DNA from: Archilochus colubris
Lineage: Eukaryota; Chordata; Aves; Apodiformes; Trochilidae
NCBI GenBank assembly: GCA_023079485.1
Contig: CM041097.1
Span: forward strand, 14,603,561-14,667,560
Reading direction: 5' to 3'
Length of the DNA: 64,000 nt
Shown one piece after another: positions 25,906 to 38,200 of this stretch. Both the position numbers and the translations under genes were made by a program. The first letter of the stretch is position 1, and every line of letters starts with the position of its first letter. Under the pieces are notes generated by a model. That model had not been told where the DNA came from and made no database searches. It saw only the letters and a program-made list of their open reading frames with translations.

Positions 25906-26523
25906 AGCCAACACCCCTGAGTCCTGCTCCTCAGGACTGTTCTCAGCCCAACACCCCCAAGTCCTTTTCCTCAGGACTGTTTTCAACCCGACACCCCAAA
26001 GTCCTTCTCCTCAGAGCTGTTCTCAACCCGACACCCCAAAGTCCTTCTCCTCAGAGCTGTTCTCAACCCAACACCCCCAAGTCCTTCTCGACTGTTCTCA
26101 GCCCAACACCCCCAAGTCCTTTTCCTCAGGACTGTTTTCAACCCAACAACCCCAAGTCCTGCTCCTTAGGACTGTTCTCAACCCAGCACCCTGAGTCCTC
26201 CTCAGGGCTGTTCTCAACCCAACAACCCAAGTCCTCGACTGTTTTCAACCCAACACCCCCAAGTCCTTCTCCTCAGAACTGTTCTCAACCCGACACCCCA
26301 AAGTCCATCTCAGAACTGTTCTTAACCCAACAACCCCAAGTCCTTCTCCTCAGAACTGTTCTCAACCCAACAACCCCAAGTCCTGCTCCTTAGGACTGCT
26401 CTCAACCCAACACCCTGAGTCCTTCTCCTCAGGGCTGTTCTTAACCCAACACCCCCAAGTCCTTCTCGACGATTCTCAACCCAACACCCCAAGTCCTGCT
26501 CCTCAGGGCTGTTCTCAGCCCAT
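25906..26523 (-). repeat. 40-bp minisatellite, 16 copies, derived from CR1
   Basis: Sixteen units from 25921, each starting GTCCT and containing CTGTTCTCAACCC and AACACCCC. Full units are about 40 bp; several carry deletions of the CTCCTCAG part (units 5, 9 and 15). The unit is the CR1 segment that follows GGCTCATGTTGAGC, which is present once directly before the array. Confidence 0.92.
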
Positions 26524-27104
26524 TTTCCCTACGGGAATGGGAACACCCTGTTGGGTACAGGGGCTGCAGAGGCACAGTGTCAGCTATAGGGGCTGTGCTC
26601 CCCTGCTCCTCCAGGTTGTTTTCCTCAGTTTTTTTTTAGCTTTTCCCGGTGTTTGATGCTCCCCATGCCAAGGCAGGGAGAGTCACTTGAAAGGGATTTC
26701 GGCTTTTGCTGTGGGAAAAAAACATTTACAGGAAATGTAGGTTTGTAGCCTTCATTGTTGCAGAAAAAAAGCAGACGTGTGTTACCCAAAAACCTGCCCG
26801 CAGCTCAAACAAGCAGATGGCAAATAAAATGGGGGGGTTAAAAAACCATATTTAGTTACATCTTATCTGGGTTTGGGGGTAGAGTCTCTCCTGACTTCAG
26901 GCCCACATTGCCACATACTTCTCATTAGCTTTAATTAACACTCCTGCATCTCCCCCTGGGGCTGGATCGTGCCCCCCCCTTGGCACTGCTGACCCAGGGT
27001 GCACCCCTGGGCAGGTGGCACTGTGATGGGTAACTTCTATCTGTCACCTCCCCTGTCCTCCCTCTGTCCTGCTTTAGTTTTTGGGTTTAAATGACGTCTT
27101 TTGC

Positions 27105-27251
27105 TGGAATTGGGTTTTAAGCACAACACTTTTTTTGCTGGCACCTCTATTCCAGGGTTGTGTTTTTCCTCAAGGTCATGGGAGAAACTGTTCCCTCAAC
27201 TGCTTCAGCACAGGGTATTCCTTTGCCTTCTTTACATGGGGTATGAATTAT
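27105..27251 (-). repeat. 140-bp segment, copy 2
   Basis: Closely similar to 25617-25766 over the whole length, with a 7-base T run in place of 18 and eight extra bases after TCAAGG. It is not embedded in recognisable CR1 sequence. Confidence 0.85.
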
Positions 27252-28718
27252 TTAGAAGGTTGCTGGAAGTAACTATTTGCTGAAGGTTTGTTTTTGAGAA
27301 GCACTAATATTTATTATGTTGCTTCTGATTATTTTTCCTTCATTTAAATCATTGGCTTGTAGCTTTAGTGTTTTAGAATAAAGGAGGATTTTAGTATAGG
27401 TTGGGCAGCTCCTTTGTTTCTTTAGGAGCAGCCTCTTTTTTATGTCTTCCATTTCTTTTTGAGCTGCAATCTCTTTTGTATTGATTGTGTGATAAGGAAT
27501 TGCTTTGATGCTTTGCAGAGAGCTGCACACAGATCTTTCTCAGCAGTGTTTATGTTGCTTGCTTGTTGGCCTTTGCATTTCCTCAGAGCCATGTTAATTA
27601 GGGTTTTTTTATGACGTACTTTCAGGCTTCTTGCATATTTTTCTTTTGAATCTCATCCCCAGCTCTACTCCTTGAGCAGTGTGCTCTGGGCTGCAGTATG
27701 CTCTTTATTCTTAGCCTGCCTTGTTCAGGAAGAAATGGACAGTTGGGTTTTTTTCTGCTAAGTAAAGCTGATGTTTCACACACTCAGGCACTGCACACAT
27801 GGGTGAGTGTTACTCCTGTGAGCAAAACTGAAGAAGAAAAAAAAACCAAACAAAATCTTCTCCAACATCCAGTTTTTGCAGCCTGTCCTACCAGCTCTGG
27901 GTGGAAGGTGGAAAGTTTGTGCAGCTCCCTTGTAAGCAGATAACCTGGCTGTCACCTTAGCCCTTTTCCTAATCCCTAATGCAGACTGGTTTGCAACTAC
28001 AGCTGGAGTTCTGCCTCTCCCAGGACTCCCAGAATTTCTAACCATTTTAGCCCTGACCATTCTTACTGACCATAGGAACATCCCCACCCTGTTAATTTTG
28101 CTGTGTCTTTGGCATCTGAAGTTCATTGTGGCAGTAAAAGCCACAGTTTCATTATGTGCTGTGGGAGAAAAAGTTTGTCATTCTCCCTTTTCTTGATTTG
28201 CCACTTTTTAATTGGCCCTCAAATAAGTTGCTAGGTGTGAGCTTGGCAAGGGAGCTGAGTTTTAATTTTCCTGGGTTTGGCTATTGCTAAAATACTTTGT
28301 TTTGTTTGTAAGCATATGAAACACTAGTTAATTTTAAAAATGCAGCATTTATTGCCTGTATCTGCCCACATTTTCATATTTATGTCTAAGCAATAGTTGG
28401 GAACAAGGGAGCTGGCTACATACATGTGATGCTCCCTGCTTAACATGAAAGGAAGTCCAGAGAGAATATTTATTTTTCAAATAGTTATATGAAGAAATAA
28501 AGCCTCGTGCTGTCCATCATTCTCACATGGCCTCACAGCATTCCAAAGGATCCAAATGAATAAAAATTAGTTTATTTTTTTTTTCCAGAGTAGACCTTGA
28601 ATGATTGCTTCCTTCTCTTCAAGATGCAGCAGGGCTCCTGCAGTGGCTCTTGGTAACTGAGGTGCTGCTCCTGTACTACAAAAGTGCTGGTATGGACATG
28701 CTGCAGGTTGTTTTAATG

Positions 28719-28834
28719 GCACAATATACTCTGGCTTTCTGGCCAGAGTACTCTATTATGTATTATAATATTATTATATATTACAATATTATACTCTATT
28801 ACATATTGTACTCAGAGTACAATATACTCTGGCT
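28719..28834. repeat. AT-rich inverted-repeat region
   Basis: A perfect 9-bp hairpin (TACTCTGGC, 6-nt loop, GCCAGAGTA, 28727-28750) is followed by TATTATAATATTATTATATA-like sequence. A direct copy of ACAATATACTCTGGCT (28721 and 28819) brackets the region. Confidence 0.8.
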
Positions 28835-29639
28835 GTCCCTCCTCAACACCTCCCCACAGCTCTGCACCTTCCTGCTCAGCAACCTCAGAAGTGGTTCTGG
28901 TGGTGGCATCCTCTGCCTGGTGCTGGTTTGAGAGCAGAATGGGTTTTCCAGCCCCTCTAGCCCTGCAGTCAAGCTTAAAAATAGGAAAATGCAATTGTGT
29001 TTGTTACTGCTTTGCTCTCCAGTGTTGCCTTTCATGCATATGGAGGGGTTCAGTTGCTCCTTGCTGTTCCTGGCTTGACACATCCCACAGGGTCAGTATT
29101 CCCACAGTTCCAGGTAGTACTAACACCCCAGCTAGTGCTCACCCTTTTTATCCTCATTTTTGCAGCCCTGGGAGGCCACAGGTGGAGCTCTAAGTGCAAA
29201 TACAGATTTCCAGACCTACACCTTCCCCAGTAATACCTGTTCCTAAATGCCACACACAACCAGGTGGCTCCCTGTCCCAGTGCATCAGGATTCTCTCCAT
29301 CATGTCCTGGTCAATCCCTTCACTCGTGCCGTGTCCAGAGAGACCCACGGGCTGCAGCACCTCTGACTGCAGCTCAGTAGCCACAAGGTGACAGTGTTTC
29401 AGAGCAATAACTCTGCTGCTGTCTCTCACTGCTGGCTCTTTGCTTTGCTGTTTCCCACCAGCCTGCAAAGTGAAAGCCCCTCTGCTAGGAAAAGTCTCCC
29501 CCGTTTTTCCCTTGGTGGAAAATGCTGGGTTTGGCAGGCTGTGGGCTTTAGTGGGTTCTGGGCCAGGACCATTGGGCTCTTTGTTTACAGCTGGTGGCTC
29601 TCTAAGGGGTGTGTAAGAAAGGGATGGGTCAGGGGTATT

Positions 29640-30030
29640 GACAGGCTGAGAGCTGGGATTCTTCAGCCTGGGGAGAAGGCTCCTGGGAGAGTTAATAGCA
29701 GCCTTCCAATACCTGAAGGGGACCTACAGCTGAGGAGGGACTTTTTACAGGGGTGTGTAGCTGCAGGACAAGGGGCAATGGCCTTAAACTAGAGCAGGGT
29801 AGGTTTAGGTTAGACATGAGGAAGATTTTCTTACCTATGCAGGTGATGGAACACTGGAACAAGTTGCTTAGAGAGGTGATGGAGGCCACATCTGTGGACA
29901 CGTTCAAGGTCAGGCTTGGTGGAGCTCTGGGTAACCTGAGACAGTTAAAGATGACCCTGCTCACTGCAGGGAGGTCAGACTAGATAACCTTTAAAAGTCC
30001 CTTCTAACCCAGCACATTCTGTGATTTTTG
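29640..30030 (+). mobile_element. CR1 LINE fragment, plus orientation
   Basis: About 390 bp with CR1 3' landmarks: TTCAGCCTGGGGAGAAGGCT, TGCAGGACAAGGGGCAATGG, TGGAACACTGGAACAAG and CCCTTCTAACCCAGCACATT, ending near TCTGTGATTTTTG. It is more diverged than the copies at 6775 and 18166 and represents a different subfamily. Confidence 0.9.
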
Positions 30031-33000
30031 TGGTGCTAGAATGCATTCAGGAAAAGCTCCCCTCACCTCAGGGTACCTTCCACTTGTGCTCTGCTTTCCT
30101 CTCCCAGGAGGTCCTGTGGCACTACCTGGCTGTCCTGGGCTTCTGAAGCAGAAGCTTCACTACCTGGCTTCCTTTGCCAGCAGATCAGGATCCGCAGCAG
30201 GGCCCTGGATCAGCCCCAAGTGCTAGTAAAGGCTTTGCTGGGAGCTGGCTGGTGTGTCTGAGCTGAGATGAAGAGCAGTTTGTGCTGTGGGCTCACCTCA
30301 GTAACACCAATTACACTTTCTTACCTCACTGTGATCCTCAGGCATCTTCAAGGCATTTGTTTTATTTTCATTGCTGTTTTAACTTAACTTCAGAAAAGAT
30401 GGCACTCGAGTCAAGCCTGGCAGCTTCTTCATCCTTCAGTAGTGGATGTGTTGACAGCAATACTCAAGGCTGCACTGCATAAACCTACAAGTGTAAGGCA
30501 TTGATTTATTCCAAATAAGCTCCTAGAACTTACCTGTTTCCATAAGTAATTGTTGTTGGCATAGATGTGGCTCTTGTCTCTTGAATTCTGACTCTCAGAA
30601 AATGTGTTCTGTATTAACAAGGAGTGAAAGGCAGAGGGTCAAGCTCTCTGTCAGCACAGCTCTGCTGGCTGGCTGCTGTTAGACAAGCCCTGGCACAATT
30701 CTAAGGATGGTTAGGAAATGCCTATGGAGTGGGATTTCTGTACCCTCCTGACCTCCACGATGTTGTTTTGTCACCCTCTCTGTATTGGTAATTGCCTCTG
30801 ATTAGCCAGGTATCTGTTCCACAGCAATTAGTGTCTTCTATTTATTTATCTGCACCTTTTCAAATCAATAAAGCCCTCCCCACTGGAGCATTAGAATGCT
30901 TTGAAGGGCACTTCACCTAGTCCCCAAATTGAGTCTTTTACAGCACTAAAGTCTGTTAGTCAGAGGGTTCCAACAAGCAGCCACGTTAGGGAGAGGTTAT
31001 TACCCTGGGAAGACAGAGTGAAACCACATCATTAATTAGAGACCTGAAAAGCTATGAATATCTAATGACCATAAGAAATCAAACTGGCAGGTAGGGATGG
31101 AACTGTGGGGAGCCTCTTCCTTCCCTGGAAGGCCTGGGTGCAGGGGAGGGGGATGGCATGCTGCTGCCTGAGGCTGGATTGATTAAACACCACAGCTTCA
31201 GGAAATACTGGGGGAAAACTCTTTTTAGAAGAGGTAAGGATCCTCTGTATTTAGTGCCATGAATTTATACATGAAGAGACAGGTCCTGGGTGCAATGGCT
31301 GGAAGGAGATCATTGCCAGCACAGGACAGCAAAAGCCTGTGCCATGTCTGTCCCATTATCAAACCAAGGGACACTGAAAATCTGTAGAGATCCATAGACA
31401 CAGACAAATGCTTTTTATGCTTGAACATTTTATTTTAGGTTCTGTATTCCATCCTGCCTGTTTTTAATGCTGACTGGTGGATGCAGATGTTGAATGGTCT
31501 GTATGAAATGGCAGCCTGTGAGCCTGAATTTCAACAGGAAGTTTATTTACTGCATCCTTTCTCTGAAGTACAGATTTACTTTCAGAAAATTGGTACTCCA
31601 GACCAAGTCACTGGTGCATTTGTTTCATGCACAGCAGCAGCACCCAGGACACAACCTGTGTTCCCCTGAGAAACAGAGTGAATATTGTCACTGACTGGTA
31701 CAGGGGTACCACCCATGGGGTAAGGTCTGCTGGTTTTCAAGGTATCCTACTGCATACAGAAATCCACAAATCTTTATTAGGATTGTCAGCTCCAGCTGTG
31801 TGTCTGTATCTGCCTTGGATTTTTAGGTAATTTGTGCTGCAGACTTCCAACACACAACTGCTTTTATTGTATGTGGTTTCTTCTGTTGGACACCTCTCTG
31901 CTGACTATGATTACTACCACATCGACTGAAAATACTCCCATGATGTATAATTAACTTTATCTGCTTTGCTGCAATGCCTCTCACTGGCAATTAAACACAC
32001 TTCAGCTCTTTCACTACATATCTAAGACTTTCAAAAGTGCTGATTATTCTTGCCCAGTCTTGCTGCAAACTGGAAAATTGTTACCTGTCTGCACTTATAT
32101 ACTTTTCCTTGCAACAGCCCCACTGTGATCAGGATATTGATTATAGTACATATAATGTGATCTTTAAACAAACCATCTATTTGGAATGTGTTGGGGTTTA
32201 CATGGTAGCAAAAAGCTTATTTAAATCCTCAGGTTGTTGGCTGGTTGATGTGATAGTTACCAGTTTATGGAGATAATCTGAAATGGAGAGCAAGGATTTT
32301 GAGATCTTTCAGTCCTCTGGGGAATTACTCCATTTTCCTCCTCCTTAGCTCAGCCTCCTCAGCCTTCCCCGCAGTGCTTCAGTGACTTTTGTCCTCTGAA
32401 GATTTTTTTTAACCTCTTTTTCTAAGACAATAGCCTCGTGTGATTTTACCCTCAGCCCATCTGTGTTTCTGTGCCCTAATGTGCTTGAACCAAATTTGGT
32501 AGATGTCGTGAGCTCTTGATAGTGTCCAGTTCCTTAAAATTACCTGTAGATAAGTTCCAAATTGGAAAGAATCAGCTGTTCTGGCAAACCCACACTGTCC
32601 TGCCCTGCAGCTCCTCTGTCCTACTGTCCCATGCCAGCAATGCCTTTTGCTTAGCTGGTGCTTAGGGAACGTGGCCAGCAGGGACTGCTGTCTGGCCATC
32701 ACAGGGTACATGGAGAGATGGGAAATATTTATGGGAACAAGGCAGATAGGAAGGAAGAACTGGAAGCATTGCTGTGGTAGGGACAAAGTGGGGACAAGGG
32801 ATATGAGGTCAGTGGGACAGCAGCCTTCATCCCTGAGTGATGAGGCAGCCCCTATAATTACAAATATTGATGTGTTTTCCACAGCTCCTTTTCAAACATG
32901 CAACCTCATTTTAAAATTTATTTTCATTCTTTCTAACCACGAGTTGTTTCCCCATCATGCAAAGAAAAGTGCTCAGCTTCTACTGAGATCTTGTAGCAAG

Positions 33001-33620
33001 CCAGACACACATTTATTAACCAAGGGAAGTGGTGTTGGCTGCAAGCACCAGCGTGACATTTTAACATTGTGTTGCCTTTTAAAACAAACCCAGTGGTGGA
33101 GTGGACACAGTCTGAACTTCCTGCTGATTTCAAGGGGCAAAGTACTTCTCTGAAACATGTGGGAATTTATCTCTGGCCATTGCTGCAGACTCCAGTGTGC
33201 CTGGAGAGCATTTACCAAATGCCCATCGACTTGAACATTAATTTAGTTGAAGAATCAGCTCTTGCTTCCTCCTCCTGAGTGCTCTGTGAGTCCCAGAGTG
33301 AGTGGGGTTTGAGGGCAGACACTTGCAGTGCTGTGCTGTACTGCCCCAATGCCAAGCCCCCTGAGTGTTGCACTTACACTAATGGGCAGGTTGCTAGCCT
33401 GAGAAACTTCAGCCTGGGTGAAAGTAACTGGATTGATACTGTAGGGGGTTTTGTGTCAGTTTTAATTGTGCAGAAAATTCGAATCATCTGGAACTGGGGG
33501 TCTATCTCTGCAGTGCTGGAGGGTGCTCCTCAGCTGCTGGAAACTGCTTTGCTTCTGCACAGAGGTGTCTGAGTGACTTTGGGAGGCAGAGAACTGTGAT
33601 GCCCCAGTACCTCCAATACC

Positions 33621-33641
33621 TTTTTTTTTTTTTTTTTTTTT
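33621..33641 (+). repeat. Poly(T) run, 21 bases
   Basis: An uninterrupted T homopolymer, not adjacent to any recognisable retroposed sequence. Confidence 0.95.
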
Positions 33642-35157
33642 CCCATCCAGAATACTAACCTTGTTTTCCCAGAATAGGAATACCCTTCATCCTGTAGAGG
33701 TGAAGAGAACTCTCCAGATGATTTACATCACATCTTGAGATCAAACCTTCAAAGGTCAGAGGGAGGGGCCTTAAGCAAGGCAAGTGTGATTTAGCCCTCT
33801 ATAAATGCTAGTTTTATTAGTGGTATTACAGCAGTGTCTGTAACTTTTGGTTGTATATTTAAGCTTCTTCAGCTGAGATTTGACATTATGGAGTAAAAAA
33901 AACTGTGTAATTAGTTCCTTTTGGTATCTTTCTGTGCTGTAAACACTCAGAAGTAAAGAGACCTGTACCTCTACGTTTTTTTCATAAATACCCCATCTCT
34001 TGCTCTCTGTACTTTTATTTTTTCATGCGTCACCTCCTCTGGTAAATGAGATGGTTCTCCCATTGTTGACTCCTTTTGGGGTGCAATTTGAGTTTCTGAT
34101 CATTATTTGTTACATAGTGTGGGTATTACCAGCTTCTAAAACCTCCCCTGGCATGAACCCAGTGTGGTGCTAGAGCACTTCTCAGGTACCTACCCCTTAT
34201 CAAACCTTTTCATCTCACCTGCTGAGATGAACACCTTGGCAGCTACTAGATCATGAATATCATTTGCTATTGTGGGATTATTCCTATTTATTCAATGCTT
34301 ATTCCAATGTGACATAAATAATGGAGCAGGATGATCCTGGCCCCAGCCAGCAGTGTGTGCTGGTGCGGGAGGCAGTACAAATTCTGCTGCTTCTTGCATC
34401 CTCCAGCTGGAATTTTCCATTACAGCTCCAGTTTTCCCTCTCTAACATAAATGGCTTTTTCATGTTTTCCTAGTGCATGACAGCACCTCCATGTTTCATC
34501 CCCATTCCTCAGTGTTTGCACTGAATCCTGCCTTGCCATTCCCAGCACCATCCCATGGAGGCTGTACCTGTTGCTCTGGCACCCCAACCCCTGCTCCTGT
34601 GCTTGCAGCTCGTGTGCATCTCCCCACCAGCAATTTTGGCTGGAAGAGTAACCCTGGATGTGCCACCACCCGTCTGGCACAGGGAGGTGTTCCTGACAGC
34701 AAAGAAAAAGCACTTTGTGAAAAACAGTTTGCTGCTCTCTTGAGCAGAGACAAAGGTGTCCTGTTTGTGCCCATCAAACACTTGCTATTAATTGCAGAAC
34801 ACCTCCTGGTTCTCTGGAGGCTGCACCCTGCTTTTCCACCCACTGGGGCTCCCTGCAGACACCCTGGGCTTCCTCTTTCATATATTTTCTGATTATTGCA
34901 GCTCTTTGTCCCCCATCCATTCTGCTGCTGGGTGGATGGGTCTCCCCCTCTGTGTGTATTTTCTTGTCACAGCCATCCTTGGTCAGATGCTATTTAGACA
35001 CTGGTCCAACTCATCAAGCAACTTTGTTTCCTGCTCAAGGCTTTGGACTTCAGTCAAATTAACCTGTAAAAAACCTTCACTGATGTAAAAAATCCTCTAA
35101 TGCAGGAGGTATTTTTTTGTGCTGGCTTCCTTTTTCAGCATGATTTTCTTCAGCAGT

Positions 35158-35285
35158 GTATATATATAGTGTATAATTACATATATATGTATACACACTA
35201 AATATAGTTATACATATAACTATATATGCACACTATACTGTATATATATACTCATGCACACGTGTGAGCTATCTATACACCCGTA
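35158..35285. repeat. TATA/CATA-rich microsatellite with perfect palindrome
   Basis: An AT-rich dinucleotide mixture. At 35202-35225 two 11-bp arms (ATATAGTTATA and its reverse complement) flank a 2-bp centre. Confidence 0.88.
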
Positions 35286-38200
35286 GGTATGTGTATAATA
35301 AAGCTTGCAGGAGTCTTACTTGCATTCATTTTCCTTTTAGAGCTTTTTTCTACTGGAGTTTTTGCTGAGCCATAATTTTCTGTTTTGTCCTTTAAAATCC
35401 ACTTTCCAAGAACATCTAAAATTACTAAACTATTCAATTGCCTTTTAATGTCTAGAACCTTTGCAAAGAAACATTCCTGGAGCAGCTATTTTCAGCTTCC
35501 TTTTTCATACTTACTGCTGTTTTTATGTGCTACTTTACTTGTAGTTTCCATGACAATTATCCCCAGAGTAAGAGGCAGCCTTGCCCTTGGTTTCTGTTTT
35601 GCAAAACTGCAGAAGTTTGTGCCCAATGTAATTTTTTTATTTTTATATCTCCTGTATGTCCCAGTAGCACTATACAGGTGCTGCAGGATGCCATAATATA
35701 TAACTGCATTCTTCATGTTGCTGTGGAAATGATTTGGAGGGCAGAGTCAGTCCATCCTTGAATGGAGCAGCATATTCTGGATAAAGAAAGAGGCAACATC
35801 ACCCATGGAAAGACTCATACAAAGGATTAGTTTCTCCTGGGGCAAGGTAACCAACATGAATTCCCAACAGGACAGTAGAGCCAGATTTGGTACCTTCTGG
35901 AATGAAAGAGGAGGCTCAAAAGAGCAGATTCTGGCAATCTTTTGCTACATTACCCTTACACTTAGCCTTATTCTCCTTACCTATTCAGTCTGGTACAAAT
36001 AACTCTGAGCTTTCTGCATGATTTTCTTTCAAGCCCACCAGTACCTCCTCACCATTTTTGTGCACCATATTTTTCTTTTATTGACTGTTTCCTTCCATTT
36101 TCCCATGTGCTGCCTCCTTTCATTCTTACCTCCTTGTCTCCTTCCCTCCCACCACCCCCAGCTTCCTCTTCTGAATCCACTTAAGTGTAATCTAAAACAC
36201 ACTGCATGAAAGTGGAAGCCCAGAGAAATATTTGCTCTGGCTCTTGCTAGCACCTTGAGAAGCCAGTGAGCTCTGAGACAGAGGATTCTCAGCCCTGCAG
36301 TAAAATGAGCCTTTCCCGTAAGTTTAGAATTTGGCTCTTTCTCACAAGCTCCAGTCAGGATGATTGTCAGCTCAAAAAGTGCCTTTTAACCAAATTCAAA
36401 GGAACACATTCAGACCAGATTTTTGAATTTCCACCATGACAAAACTAATTACAATTACCAGGCTGTTACTGAAACAGAAAACATTCAGAATGCCACAATA
36501 TTTGAGGCTGTATTTATAGGAACAAACAGAGAAGATCAGAGAAAAAAAATCCTCAAAGTCTAGAGTGATCATCGTCTTAAACAGTCTTAATTGCTTGTGA
36601 GAGAAATGGGAATCAAGAAGTTTGGGAAAGAGAAAGCCATGCAGATAATTCACCTGGAAAATGTGATCTCTTGTAGCAAATGAGCTGTGTGTGGTCCAGT
36701 ACTGAATTGTCCCAAATCACCAAGGCACTTGCCCAAATGGCACCACTGACTCCACTCAGTGAGGGACCAAGAGGTCCAGTTTGGGGTGGTTGTGGGGTAA
36801 GGAATGCCTTTTCTGGCTACTGAGAGCAAACCTTCAAAGTTCCTGAAGTGCTGATTCACCCTTGCAGTTGCTCTTACTCATCTTGGTCAGCTGAAACATG
36901 GAGTTTGCAGCTGTGCTGAGTGAGTTGCTCTGCTCTACAGGGTAACAAATTGTTCCACTTCTGGGAAAACCTTTGGGTGATTGCCAGCAGTGTGTGGCCT
37001 TCCTTGGGAGGAGGGAGATTTGAGAGTTATTGAGATTGAGCTGTTCTGTGCAGTTTCTTTCTGGTTAGATCAAGAAGTCCACTTCTCCCTCTGGAGGGCT
37101 TTTTTAAAGGATAATAAGTTATTTTTAAATAACAGGCTGATCAGGGATTTGATTTGCTCCACTCTCCACTGGAGGCAATCTCCATGGGTGCATTTTGCTC
37201 AGCTGATCCTTGCAATATGTGTTGTTCACTGTCAAGTCCAGTGGAATCTGGGTGATATTCCTTATCTTGATATATATCTCTTTAGGACCTGGAGATGCTC
37301 AGTTGGGCTCCTCCACATGGAGGTGCCAGGATCCTGATTTGCACTGTGACTACCTGTACCTTTTCCCAGTTCCTCCCAGAGAGTGGGATGGGCTATGGAG
37401 AAGTCCAATAAGTGGCAGGAGAAATTAGAGGGAAGACCAGACCAGGTGGTAGGATGGACTGTTCAGCCCAAGGGATGTCCAAAGAAATTAGAGGGCAGAA
37501 GGCAGTGGAGGGCCAATCCCTGTGTTCACCACCCCACCATGCACTGTACCTTTGTCTCAAAGCCAGGATGGGTTGGGTGGTGGATGTGGAACAAGAAAGA
37601 GAAGGGGGAAAGCAGCTGGGCTGGTGAGATGGGCTTGGGAATTGTGGCTGGAGCTGGAACTCCCAACCTGCATCTTTCCACATGTGGTTGGACTTGCTGC
37701 AGTGCTCCAGGGATGTGGATTTTGGGAGTGGTCACACCTCACTGCTTCTCAAGCCATGGTGTTTATGGCTGGCTGTGGTTTTGGCACATGGTTCCTGTTT
37801 CAGCTTCTCCCCAAACACATGGTTTGGGTATGATGGTTCCCTGCAGCATGTGGGTCTACTCCCAAGGTCCATGGGGCTAGAGGGTGTTGTCACCAGGGGC
37901 TTCCCCAGCATCCCTTTCCCATGAGGATGAAGCTGAGGTGAGGCTGCTCTGAGGTCTCTTTATGGCAGCTGATATTTTATTCCAAGTTAGACTAATCATG
38001 AAAATGTGCTGGATGCTGGAAGGAGACATCTTGAGTGCACAAAGCAGCTTACAAGCCTGAGAAGAGAGGAGGGAATTTTTCATTTGGCAGGATGACCTGC
38101 ATAGTGAGCAGTCTTGTTTTTAATAAGCTCACCAAGCTTTCTTAAAAGCCAAGGATCTTTTTTTTTTTTTTTCCATCCTGAGCACATGAGGCATTTTTAT

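Larger units (their letters stand above)
25255..26530 (-). mobile_element. CR1 LINE copy, minus orientation, interrupted and internally expanded
   Basis: CR1 sequence can be followed in order on the minus strand across three pieces. 25255-25405 contains CTAAATCTCCCCTCTTTCAG. 25497-25626 contains TCCAGGCTGAACACCCCAGC. 25767-26530 contains TGGTCTCACCAGAG and GGCTCATGTTGAGCTTCTTG. The breaks are a second CR1 tail and a 140-bp foreign segment. Inside the last piece one 40-bp CR1 segment is repeated 16 times. The element ends near 26530 by 5' truncation. Assignment rests on my recall of the CR1 consensus. Confidence 0.8.
26531..29639. other. Intergenic sequence upstream of PSMD6
   Basis: Unique sequence apart from copy 2 of the 140-bp segment and an AT-rich palindrome at 28720-28835. 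No convincing gene was found on either strand. Confidence 0.7.

Noticed and set aside
37383..37880. 165-codon open frame in the intergenic region
   Set aside because: Overlapping frames on both strands are equally long, no domain or splice context is seen, and composition is Trp/Gly-rich by chance.
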